NCBI GenBank assembly: GCA_021776755.1
Contig: JAJFFI010000492.1
Span: forward strand, 1 to 14,630
Length of the DNA: 14,630 nt
Source of the DNA: Alphaproteobacteria bacterium
GTDB taxonomy: Bacteria > Pseudomonadota > Alphaproteobacteria > JAJFFI01
Reading direction: 5' to 3'
Under the pieces are notes generated by a model. It ran no database searches. It was not told the origin of the DNA and worked only from the letters and a program-made list of their open reading frames with translations. Shown here one piece after another: positions 1 to 5,878 of the stretch. A program made the translations under genes and the position numbers. Positions within the stretch are counted from its first letter, which is position 1; the number at the start of each line of letters is the position of its first letter.

Positions 1-855
1 GTGCTGCAGATCCTTGGCCTCCTGGAGGCCTTCGATCTCGCCGGGAAAGACCCGGCCTCGGTCGAGGTCGCGCACCTGCTGGCCGAAGCCGGCAGCCTCG
101 CCTTCGCCGACCGCAACCAGTACGTCGCCGACGCCGACGTCGTCACCGTCCCGGTCGAGGGCCTGCTCGACCGCGATTACCTCAAGTCCCGTGCGATGCT
201 CATCGAGCTCGGCAAGTCCATGGGCCGCGCCGAGCCGGGCGAGCCGCCGGTCAAGAAAGGCGCCTTGCCGACCTACGGCAACGGCCGCGCGCCGGAGCTT
301 CCGTCGACCACGCATTTCAGCATCGTCGATCAATGGGGCAACGCGGTCTCCATGACGTCCAGCATCGAGAACGCCTTCGGCGCGCGCCTCATGGTCCGGG
401 GCTTTCTGCTCAACAACCAACTCACCGATTTCTCCTTCGCGCCGACGTCCTACGGCAAGCCGGTCGCCAACGCCGCCGGCCCCGGCAAGCGCCCCCGCAG
501 TTCGATGTCGCCGACATTGGTGTTCGACCAGGACGGCAACCTCGTTCTGGCACTCGGCTCCCCGGGTGGCCCGCTGATCATCGGCTTCGTCGCCCAAACC
601 CTGGTCGCGATCCTCGACGGCGGGCTCGATCCCCAGGCCGCGATCGATCAGCCCCGCGTCGTCTCGACCAACGGCCGCGTCCATGTCGAGGCCGACGCCC
701 AGGGCTACGCGCTCTCGCCCCGGCTCACCGCGATGGGCCACAACGTCGTCTTCCGCCGCATCACCAGCGGCCTCCACGCCATCCGCATCCGAAAGGACGG
801 CACGCTCGCCGGCGCCGCCGACCCCCGCCGCGAAGGCGTGGCGCTTGGGGACTGA
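1..855 (+). CDS. ggt: Gamma-glutamyltransferase, C-terminal part (5' end outside window)
   Basis: Gamma-glutamyltransferase is an N-terminal-nucleophile enzyme that hydrolyses or transpeptidates glutathione and other gamma-glutamyl compounds, usually in the periplasm after self-cleavage into two subunits. The visible 284 residues hold the last ~100 residues of the large subunit and the whole small subunit. The cleavage/nucleophile motif is TTHFS at residues 103-107, so Thr103 (bases 307-309) should be the catalytic threonine. The small-subunit motifs RPRSSMSPT (about 164-172) and GSPGGPLIIGF follow. Full-length family members have about 530-580 residues, so the gene must begin left of base 1; the GTG at base 1 is internal, and any signal peptide is not visible. 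The next gene starts 4 bases after the stop, which suggests co-transcription. Family assignment is firm; substrate preference cannot be told. Confidence 0.95.
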   Translation: MLQILGLLEAFDLAGKDPASVEVAHLLAEAGSLAFADRNQYVADADVVTVPVEGLLDRDYLKSRAMLIELGKSMGRAEPGEPPVKKGALPTYGNGRAPELPSTTHFSIVDQWGNAVSMTSSIENAFGARLMVRGFLLNNQLTDFSFAPTSYGKPVANAAGPGKRPRSSMSPTLVFDQDGNLVLALGSPGGPLIIGFVAQTLVAILDGGLDPQAAIDQPRVVSTNGRVHVEADAQGYALSPRLTAMGHNVVFRRITSGLHAIRIRKDGTLAGAADPRREGVALGD

Positions 856-859
856 TGGC

Positions 860-1408
860 ATGATATGGCGCGCCCTCATCTTCGCCGTCTGCCTCGCTCT
901 GCCCGCGTCATATCTGGCCGCCGCCGATTATCCGCCCGCGTTCACGTCCCAGGGCCATCACTACGTCCTCTACAAAACGCCGTTCGCGGCACCGCTCTCC
1001 GAACTCCGCGACGCCGAGGGCCGGCCGTTCTCGCTCGACCGCTACCGCGGCCGGGTCGTGCTGCTGAACTTCTGGGCCACCTGGTGTGCGCCCTGCGTCC
1101 ACGAGATGCCGGACCTCAACCGCCTGCAGCACGCACTCGGCGCAAAGGGCCTCGCCGTGGTGCCGGTTTCGCTCAACCGCAGCCCGGTGACGGCCGGCGA
1201 CTTCCTCCGCATGCTCCGCCTCGACGCCCTGCCGCTGATCCTGGACTCCGAAGACGCGACCTACCGCGCCTTCGGCCCGGGCGGCCTCCCGGCCACCTAC
1301 ATCATCACCCGCACCGGCCAGGTCCACGGCTACTTCCGCGGCCCCGCCAGCTGGAACGGCCCCGAGGGCCGCCGCCTGCTGCAATGGTATCTGGATCGAA
1401 AGGAGTAG
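860..1408 (+). CDS. Exported TlpA/ResA-like thioredoxin-fold disulfide reductase
   Basis: A 182-residue protein with a short positively charged N-terminus and hydrophobic segment (residues 4-22, Ala-rich end), which looks like a Sec signal peptide or membrane anchor. The mature part is a TlpA/AhpC-type thioredoxin fold: strand VVLLNFWATWCAPC with redox cysteines Cys76 and Cys79, and the cis-proline segment GGLPATY (Pro144). Proteins of this family keep periplasmic thiols reduced, for example during cytochrome c maturation or for a specific client protein. I chose the ATG at 860 because it gives the signal peptide directly and lies 4 bases after the ggt stop; the reading frame runs further upstream but only inside ggt. 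Sitting next to a glutathione-degrading enzyme suggests, but does not prove, a role in periplasmic thiol balance. The client cannot be identified from sequence. Confidence 0.88.
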   Translation: MIWRALIFAVCLALPASYLAAADYPPAFTSQGHHYVLYKTPFAAPLSELRDAEGRPFSLDRYRGRVVLLNFWATWCAPCVHEMPDLNRLQHALGAKGLAVVPVSLNRSPVTAGDFLRMLRLDALPLILDSEDATYRAFGPGGLPATYIITRTGQVHGYFRGPASWNGPEGRRLLQWYLDRKE

Positions 1409-1476
1409 CGGCACGCCGCTGCCCCCGGCGCCTATCTTTGCTGTGACTTTGGGCCGCATTCCGCTAGAAAGCGCCC

Positions 1477-2991
1477 ATGCCCTATGCCTCTCTCCGCGAT
1501 TTCATCGAGCGCCTTGAGCGCGACGGCCGTCTGGTCCGTGTGGCGCACCCGGTCTCGCCGGTGCTCGAGATGACCGAGATCCAGTCCCGCGTCATCCGTG
1601 AGGGCGGGCCCGCGATCCTGTTCGAAAACGTGGTGCGGGAGGACGGCACCAAATACGGCATGCCCGTGCTGGTGAACCTTTTCGGCACGGTGGAGCGCGT
1701 CGCCTGGGGCATGGACCGCACGCCCGAAGAACTCCGCGAGGTCGGCGAGACGCTCGCTTTCCTGCGCCAGCCCGATCCCCCCGGCGGATTTCGCGAGGCG
1801 CTCGACATGCTGCCGCTCGCCAAAACCGTCATGGCGATGAAGCCGAAGACGGTCGGCAAAGCGCCCTGTCAGGAGGTCGTGCTCACCGGCGACGACATCG
1901 ATCTTTCCGCGCTCCCGATCCAGACCTGCTGGCCCGGTGAGCCCGCGCCGCTCATCACCTGGCCACTCGTCGTGACGCAAGGCCCGGACCCGGAGAACGA
2001 CAAGGCCGACGTCTTCAACCTCGGCATCTACCGGATGCAGGTGACCGGGCGCGATACCACCCTCATGCGCTGGTTAAGACACAGGGGAGGCGCGCAGCAC
2101 CACGCCCGCTGGAAGGTGGAAAAGCCCGAGCCATTGCCCGCCGCCGTCGTTCTGGGTGCGGACCCCGGCACCATCCTCGCCGCCGTCACCCCGGTCCCGG
2201 ACACGCTCTCGGAGTACCAGTTTGCGGGGCTTCTCCGTGGGAAAAAGGTCGAGCTGGTCGATTGCAAGACCGTCCCGCTCAAGGTCCCGGCCGAGGCCGA
2301 GATCGTGCTCGAGGGCCATGTCTCGCTCACCGACTATGCCGACGAGGGCCCCTACGGCGATCACACCGGCTACTACAACGCGGTCGAGCCATTCCCGGTC
2401 TTCACCGTCTCGGCGATCACGCGGCGCAAGCAGCCGATCTATCTCTCGACCTACACCGGCCGCCCGCCGGACGAGCCGTCGGTGCTTGGCGAGGCGCTGA
2501 ACGAGGTCTTCGTCCCCCTCATCCGCCAGCAGTTCCCCGAGATCACCGATTTCTGGCTGCCGCCGGAAGGGTGTTCGTACCGCATCGCCGTGGTCTCCAT
2601 GAAGAAGGCCTACCCCGGCCACGCCAAGCGCGTGATGATGGGCGTGTGGAGCTATCTCCGCCAGTTCATGTACACCAAGTGGGTGATCGTCGTGGACGAC
2701 GACATCGACGCGCGCGACTGGAAAGACGTCATGTGGGCGATCTCGACCCGCATGGACCCCGCCCGCGACGTGACCCTCATCGAGAACACCCCCATCGACT
2801 ACCTCGACTTCGCCGCCCCCGAGTCCGGCCTCGGCTCCAAGATCGGCCTCGACGCCACCAACAAATGGCCCCCCGAGACCAAACGCGAATGGGGCCGCCA
2901 GATCGAGATGGACCCGGAGACGAAGGCCAAGGTCGACGCAATGTGGAAGGACCTGGGCCTGTCGCGACCCAGAAACTCCACCTCATCCTGA
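1477..2991 (+). CDS. ubiD: UbiD-family prenylated-FMN-dependent decarboxylase
   Basis: UbiD enzymes use prenylated FMN, made by UbiX, to decarboxylate aromatic or unsaturated acids; the classical member removes the carboxyl group from the polyprenyl-hydroxybenzoate intermediate of ubiquinone synthesis. The 504 residues match the usual length (E. coli UbiD has about 497). Hallmarks are NLGIYRMQ (181-188, cofactor-binding Arg186), the MRW...RGGA segment (197-205), the acidic pair at Glu279 and Glu290, and [11 protein letters not shown] (290-300), followed by the C-terminal YLD and SK motifs. The ATG has no clear ribosome binding site, but homology begins right there. UbiX is not in the window. 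The final residues (RPRNSTSS) are not family-like, because the reading frame runs into a palindromic repeat that supplies the stop codon. A UbiD paralogue acting on another aromatic acid cannot be excluded. Confidence 0.9.
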   Translation: MPYASLRDFIERLERDGRLVRVAHPVSPVLEMTEIQSRVIREGGPAILFENVVREDGTKYGMPVLVNLFGTVERVAWGMDRTPEELREVGETLAFLRQPDPPGGFREALDMLPLAKTVMAMKPKTVGKAPCQEVVLTGDDIDLSALPIQTCWPGEPAPLITWPLVVTQGPDPENDKADVFNLGIYRMQVTGRDTTLMRWLRHRGGAQHHARWKVEKPEPLPAAVVLGADPGTILAAVTPVPDTLSEYQFAGLLRGKKVELVDCKTVPLKVPAEAEIVLEGHVSLTDYADEGPYGDHTGYYNAVEPFPVFTVSAITRRKQPIYLSTYTGRPPDEPSVLGEALNEVFVPLIRQQFPEITDFWLPPEGCSYRIAVVSMKKAYPGHAKRVMMGVWSYLRQFMYTKWVIVVDDDIDARDWKDVMWAISTRMDPARDVTLIENTPIDYLDFAAPESGLGSKIGLDATNKWPPETKREWGRQIEMDPETKAKVDAMWKDLGLSRPRNSTSS

Positions 2992-3020
2992 GGAGCCGCG
3001 AAGCGGCGTCTCGAAGGATG
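2981..3020. repeat. REP-like palindromic element overlapping the ubiD stop
   Basis: An imperfect inverted repeat: outer arms CATCCT (2984-2989) and AGGATG (3015-3020), inner arms GCCGC (2995-2999) and GCGGC (3003-3007) around a GAA loop, with extra pairing between GAG (2990-2992) and CTC (3010-3012). From memory it resembles a dispersed palindrome found in many copies in alphaproteobacterial genomes. It contains the ubiD stop codon TGA (2989-2991). It might also serve as an mRNA 3'-end hairpin. Copy number in this genome cannot be judged from one window. Confidence 0.7.
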
Positions 3021-3119
3021 CCCCCCGTCACCCATGCCCTCCGCGCCGTCGCATTCAAGTCAGAGGCGTACGCCACAAACTCCCGGTGTCATTCTCGCGC
3101 GGCCTTCGGGGGTGCCACC

Positions 3120-3151
3120 AAAAAAAAGCCCGCCAGGTCCCCCCGGCGGGC
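3120..3151 (-). terminator. Intrinsic terminator of the cold-shock gene
   Basis: Read on the minus strand, a 7-bp all-GC stem (GCCCGCC at 3145-3151 paired with GGCGGGC at 3128-3134) with a 10-base loop is followed at once by eight T residues (bases 3127-3120). It lies 26 bases after the csp stop codon at 3178. This is the clearest Rho-independent terminator in the window. It separates csp from the convergent ubiD. Confidence 0.9.
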
Positions 3152-3177
3152 CGTCGTCATCGCCATCCGGCGACGGG

Positions 3178-3390
3178 TCAGCCGATCACTGCAATCTTGT
3201 CGGCGGCGAGTTTGCCGTTGCGTCCCGGGGTCAGTTCGTACTCCACCTTCTGTCCCTCGCGCAGTCCGCCCTGGATGCCGGCGGCTTCCAGGGCCGTGAT
3301 GTGGACGAAGGCATCGGTGCCACCTTCGGCCGGTTCGATAAAGCCGTAGCCCTTGGTCATGTTGAACCACTTGACGGTTCCTGTAGTCAT
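3178..3390 (-). CDS. CspA-type cold-shock domain protein
   Basis: A 70-residue single-domain cold-shock protein, the standard size for the family. These OB-fold proteins bind single-stranded RNA or DNA and act as RNA chaperones at low temperature or in stationary phase. RNP1 is KGYGFI (13-18) and RNP2 is DAFVHIT (26-32), with the N-terminal GTVKWFN segment intact. The start ATG (3390-3388) has an AAAGGA Shine-Dalgarno 8 bases upstream on the minus strand. The frame stays open far upstream, but no cold-shock protein carries such an extension, so I use the short form. A strong terminator follows. The 325-base leader or intergenic space upstream contains a GC-rich hairpin that may take part in regulation. 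Which csp paralogue this is cannot be said. Confidence 0.95.
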   Translation of the reverse strand: MTTGTVKWFNMTKGYGFIEPAEGGTDAFVHITALEAAGIQGGLREGQKVEYELTPGRNGKLAADKIAVIG

Positions 3391-3715
3391 GGAACTGGTC
3401 CTTTCCCTAACTCCTTCAGTCACAACGCGCACCCCGGCAAGGCGCCGGTCCAGGCCGGCAATTCGGCTCCAGGGCCGGGCGCCGGGGGCGTACGGTCTCA
3501 CATTTCCGGGGGCAGGCGGACGGCATGAGCTGTTCGACCAGAAACTCCAGGCCATGTAATCCCACTGGAAATAATACCCGAGAATCCTGCCGGCGGGCGA
3601 AAATTTTGCGACCTGACGTTGTTGCTCTGCACAATAGCGCAACGCCAGAACGCGGCCCGGCACCATTTTCGTCCGCGCTGTCCGGCACCCTTTCCGCCGC
3701 CATTTCCGGCGCGCG
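3391..3715 (-). other. Non-coding stretch and probable leader upstream of csp
   Basis: 325 bases between the regulator gene and csp, both on the minus strand. The part near csp holds a hairpin: GGCGCCGGTCC (3441-3451) pairs with GGGCCGGGCGCC (3472-3483), 11 pairs including one wobble and one bulged G, ending about 50 bases before the csp start. Farther from csp, around 3600-3640, lies a locally AT-rich patch where a promoter could sit, but I cannot name convincing -35/-10 hexamers. All three frames contain short open stretches with no recognisable protein. Some cold-shock mRNAs (E. coli cspA) are known to have long structured leaders; that this one does is inferred. Confidence 0.45.
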
Positions 3716-4021
3716 TCAGTCCTTCTTTTTTTTCTTGGATCTCTTCGGCAGCGCGTCGCGCACCGCTTCGCCCGGACCGGTGAAATCCGTGACCCCGCTT
3801 TCGAGCGCATAGCAGGCGAGGCGGACGGTGCGGGGCACCTCCACCGCCTTGCCGTCGCGTTCGCCTTTCTCGTAGTACTGCACCACCCGGCGCTTCAGCC
3901 CCAGCAGCTCGGCCGCCTGTTTCTGGCTGAGCCCGAGGCCTTTGCGCCAGCTCCGGAAGGACCCGGACGCCATCCCCTCCGGACTTTCACCGGATTTGCC
4001 ACTGCCAGACTTACCGCTCAT
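3716..4021 (-). CDS. Small XRE-type helix-turn-helix DNA-binding protein
   Basis: A 101-residue protein with a helix-turn-helix of the Cro/CI (XRE) type at about residues 20-55: the segment GLGLSQKQAAELLGLKRRVV carries the usual SQxxxAxxLG pattern, followed by a YYEKG stretch that matches the conserved end of the domain. A Gly/Ser/Lys-rich N-terminus precedes it and a lysine run (KRSKKKKKD) ends it. Length and layout fit a stand-alone transcription factor whose target cannot be told. I chose the ATG at 4021 because it lies just ahead of the domain; the frame is open to 4180 and an upstream start (for example 4102) is possible, but the extra residues look non-coding and no good ribosome binding site is seen at any of them. 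The C-terminal lysine codons contain an 8-base A run. It is upstream of csp in the same direction, with a long gap. Confidence 0.75.
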   Translation of the reverse strand: MSGKSGSGKSGESPEGMASGSFRSWRKGLGLSQKQAAELLGLKRRVVQYYEKGERDGKAVEVPRTVRLACYALESGVTDFTGPGEAVRDALPKRSKKKKKD

Positions 4022-4146
4022 TTTGCGCTCATCTCGTGATCGTCCTGTGCTCGGTGCCCGAAGGCGCCACGTACCGGCAGGCTGAAGGTTGACGGGGGAC
4101 ATGTTCGGTCTCGTACCGGAAGGGCGGGAATTGTGGCCCATGCCGC

Positions 4147-4164
4147 CGGGCCTGTGAAGGCCCG
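4147..4164. other. Perfect short hairpin in the regulator/MAPEG divergent region
   Basis: CGGGCCT (4147-4153), a GTGA loop and AGGCCCG (4158-4164) make a perfect 7-bp stem. It lies between the divergently transcribed regulator (start 4021) and MAPEG gene (start 4302). It has no long T run on either strand, so it is not a convincing terminator. It could be a leader hairpin or chance pairing in GC-rich DNA. I see nothing else clear in the 280-base divergent region. Confidence 0.35.
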
Positions 4165-4301
4165 CCATTTTCCCACCCATCGCCTTACGGCGCTATCCCC
4201 TGGCCCGCACGAATATCAGTGCCTGAACGGCCCCGCATTGAATAAGCAACCCCGCCCGCGATGCGATACGATGGCGCGAGAATTTCACAAGGAGCCCCGC
4301 C

Positions 4302-4715
4302 ATGACCCCGAACCTGCCAGACATTGCCGCGCTTTACGCCGGCCTGAACGCGCTGCTCGCAATCGCGCTCTCGATCAACGTCGTCATGAACCGCGCCAGG
4401 AGGAAGATCGATCTCGGCGACGGCGGCAACATGGATCTGCTGCAGGTCATCCGCGCCCACGGCAACAATGCGGAATACCTGCCGCTGGCCCTCCTCCTGT
4501 TGGCGCTGATCGAGATGACCGGCGCGCCGCCGTTCGCGCTCCATATCATCGGCATCCTGCTCACGCTCGGCCGCCTGCTGCATGCCCAGGGCCTGCTGTC
4601 GAAGCCCGGCGCCTCGGTCGGCCGCGTAGCCGGCCAGTCCGCCACTTGGCTCGCCCTCCTCGCGGCAGCCCTTTTCGCCCTCTACATCGGCGTCACCGGC
4701 CCGATGACGGGGTAG
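4302..4715 (+). CDS. MAPEG-family integral membrane protein
   Basis: A 137-residue, very hydrophobic protein with four predicted membrane segments (about 8-29, 58-73, 77-97 and 113-134), the topology and length of the MAPEG family (membrane-associated proteins in eicosanoid and glutathione metabolism). The family signature is present as RAHGNNAEYLPL at 51-62, where the Arg, His, Asn and Glu residues line the glutathione-binding site in characterised members. Bacterial members are small membrane proteins, some with glutathione S-transferase or peroxidase activity; the substrate here is unknown. The start ATG has an excellent AAGGAG Shine-Dalgarno (4289-4294) 7 bases upstream. It appears to be a single-gene unit, followed by a long non-coding stretch. 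Family assignment is confident, function is not. Confidence 0.9.
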   Translation: MTPNLPDIAALYAGLNALLAIALSINVVMNRARRKIDLGDGGNMDLLQVIRAHGNNAEYLPLALLLLALIEMTGAPPFALHIIGILLTLGRLLHAQGLLSKPGASVGRVAGQSATWLALLAAALFALYIGVTGPMTG

Positions 4716-4820
4716 GGCGCACTCTGGCGGAAGGGGAACTTCCATTGCCGCTCCTGCCCTGAACGTATCGACGGGCGCAGGACGGCTTTCTCTGTGCTTC
4801 TGTGATCAATTTTTTCCAAA

Positions 4821-4832
4821 TGGCGGTCGCCA
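4821..4832. promoter_or_regulatory. Operator-like palindrome TGGCG-GT-CGCCA
   Basis: Perfect 5-base arms (4821-4825 and 4828-4832) around a GT centre. They lie within a wider inverted repeat, GATCAAT (4804-4810) and ATTGATC (4836-4842). The right outer arm overlaps the possible -35 box at 4837-4842, a location suited to a repressor or activator site. No regulator is identified. Confidence 0.35.
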
Positions 4833-4836
4833 ATCA

Positions 4837-4864
4837 TTGATCCCGAGGCAAAACTCCCTATATG
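4837..4864 (+). promoter_or_regulatory. Candidate sigma-70-type promoter
   Basis: TTGATC (4837-4842) as -35 and TATATG (4859-4864) as -10, with a 16-base spacer, pointing at the desaturase gene 178 bases downstream. The match is reasonable and the AT-rich context supports it, but it comes from pattern reading alone. A second TATATA at 4942-4947 is an alternative -10 with no good -35. Confidence 0.35.
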
Positions 4865-4900
4865 AACATCATCCTATTTTGCCAGCCCGATCCGGCACCG

Positions 4901-4935
4901 AATGATGACAAATGATGACATCAACCGCAGAATCG
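4901..4935 (+). repeat. 35-base bipartite repeat, copy 1
   Basis: The decamer AATGATGACA occurs twice in tandem (4901-4910, 4911-4920), followed by a 15-base tail ending CCGCAGAATCG (4925-4935). The same architecture recurs at 4970-5004 with 27 of 35 positions identical. The 10-base spacing puts both boxes on one face of the helix, as in direct-repeat activator sites. The copy ends 6 bases before a TATATA box. Confidence 0.6.
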
Positions 4936-4969
4936 GCGATCTATATAAAACAACGGCTTACGCCTGAAA

Positions 4970-5004
4970 AATGCTAACAAAAGCTAACATTTTCCGCAGA
5001 ATCG
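4970..5004 (+). repeat. 35-base bipartite repeat, copy 2
   Basis: Here the tandem decamers are AATGCTAACA (4970-4979) and AAAGCTAACA (4980-4989), followed by TTTT and the invariant CCGCAGAATCG (4994-5004). It begins 34 bases after copy 1 ends and lies 37 bases before the desaturase start codon. Both core heptamers changed together, from GATGACA to GCTAACA, which suggests two related but distinct sites rather than simple decay. Confidence 0.6.
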
Positions 5005-5041
5005 TGGTGTCAGGATACCGCATCCGGAAGGTGGGGCCGAC

Positions 5042-5878
5042 ATGACCGAGAACCTGCTCGCCAACGAGCCGGTGCTGCGGCTCTCCGCCTTCCTCGGCAT
5101 CTTCGCGTTGATGGCGGTCTGGGAGCTGCTCGCGCCGCGCCGCCCGCTCTCGGTGTCGAAGCCCGGGCGCTGGGCCAACAACATCGGCATCGTGGTTGTC
5201 GATACCCTCACGCTCCGCGTCCTGTTCCCGACGCTGGCGGTCGGGGTAGCACTCTGGGCCGAATCCCGGGGCTGGGGGCTTTTCAATCTTGTGGAGGCCC
5301 CGGCCTGGCTTGCAATCCCGGTGGCGGTGCTGGCCCTCGATCTGCTGATCTATGGCCAGCACGTGGTGACGCACAAGGTGCCGCTGCTGTGGCGCCTGCA
5401 CATGATGCACCACACCGATCTCGACCTCGATGTCACCTCGGGCGCGCGCTTCCATCCGGTCGAGATCGTGCTGTCGATGCTCATCAAGATGGCCTTCGTG
5501 CTCCTGATCGGCGCCCCGGCCGTCGCCGTGCTGATCTTCGAGGTCCTGCTCAACGCGACCGCCATGTTCAATCACTCGAACGTCCGCCTGCCTCTCGAGC
5601 TCGACCGCCGCCTCCGCCTTGCCGTGGTCACCCCCGACATGCACCGGGTGCATCATTCGGTGGTGCGCGGCGAGACGGATTCCAATTACGGCTTCAATCT
5701 GCCCTGGTGGGACCGTATCTTCGGCACCTACACCGACCAGCCCGCGGCGGGCCACGACGGCATGACCATCGGCCTGCCGGACTACCGCGATCCTCGGCGG
5801 CTCACCCTGTTCAAGCTGCTTGCGTTGCCGTTCGCACCGCTCAAGTTCCGCTCGAAACCCGAAACGGAGACGAAATGA
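5042..5878 (+). CDS. Sterol desaturase/fatty acid hydroxylase-family di-iron membrane protein
   Basis: A 278-residue membrane protein with the histidine clusters of the fatty acid hydroxylase superfamily: HVVTH (107-111), HMMHH (120-124), His138 in RFHP, NHSN (177-180) and HRVHH (201-205). These bind two irons that activate oxygen to hydroxylate or desaturate a lipid-like substrate. Hydrophobic segments lie at about 11-30, 46-71, 89-104 and 143-170. Bacterial members modify sterol-like lipids, hopanoids, carotenoids, ornithine lipids or alkyl ethers; the substrate here cannot be assigned. The start ATG has a GGAAGG-type Shine-Dalgarno about 10 bases upstream. The last codons overlap the next start by 4 bases (ATGA), so translation of pmbA is probably coupled to it. 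Upstream sequence carries unusual direct repeats that may control the pair. Confidence 0.92.
   Translation: MTENLLANEPVLRLSAFLGIFALMAVWELLAPRRPLSVSKPGRWANNIGIVVVDTLTLRVLFPTLAVGVALWAESRGWGLFNLVEAPAWLAIPVAVLALDLLIYGQHVVTHKVPLLWRLHMMHHTDLDLDVTSGARFHPVEIVLSMLIKMAFVLLIGAPAVAVLIFEVLLNATAMFNHSNVRLPLELDRRLRLAVVTPDMHRVHHSVVRGETDSNYGFNLPWWDRIFGTYTDQPAAGHDGMTIGLPDYRDPRRLTLFKLLALPFAPLKFRSKPETETK

Larger units (their letters stand above)
4716..5041 (+). other. 326-base non-coding stretch, locally AT-rich, upstream of the desaturase
   Basis: No coding sequence is seen. The stretch from about 4800 to 5000 is clearly richer in A and T than the genes around it, as expected of a control region. It holds a possible promoter (4837-4864), a short palindrome (4821-4832) inside a wider inverted repeat GATCAAT (4804-4810) / ATTGATC (4836-4842), a TATATA box (4942-4947), and two copies of a 35-base bipartite repeat. 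Only a weak 5-bp hairpin (4729-4743, no T run) follows the MAPEG gene, so I see no convincing terminator. Confidence 0.6.

Noticed and set aside
1409..1476. Possible promoter directly upstream of ubiD
   Set aside because: TTGCTG and GCTAGA-like hexamers can be picked out, but their spacing of 19 or more bases and poor match do not support a call.
3721..3734. Eight-T run on the plus strand as part of a terminator
   Set aside because: It is the lysine-codon run at the end of the minus-strand regulator, and no stem stands directly before it on the plus strand.
3178..3810. Cold-shock protein with a 140-residue N-terminal extension
   Set aside because: The 70-residue domain is complete, its ATG has a good Shine-Dalgarno, and the upstream residues look like translated non-coding sequence.
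4729..4743. GGAAG/CTTCC hairpin after the MAPEG gene as a terminator
   Set aside because: The stem is only 5 bp and no T run follows.
4901..4920. Reverse complement of the tandem decamers contains TGTCAT twice and resembles a PHO box
   Set aside because: The period is 10 bases with a 3-base spacer, not the 11-base period of a PHO box, and the second copy has TGTTAGC instead.
4901..5004. Two ~35-base repeats separated by 34 bases, like one CRISPR repeat-spacer-repeat unit
   Set aside because: The repeats differ at 8 of 35 positions, contain internal tandem decamers, occur only twice, and no cas gene is nearby. A regulatory repeat fits better.
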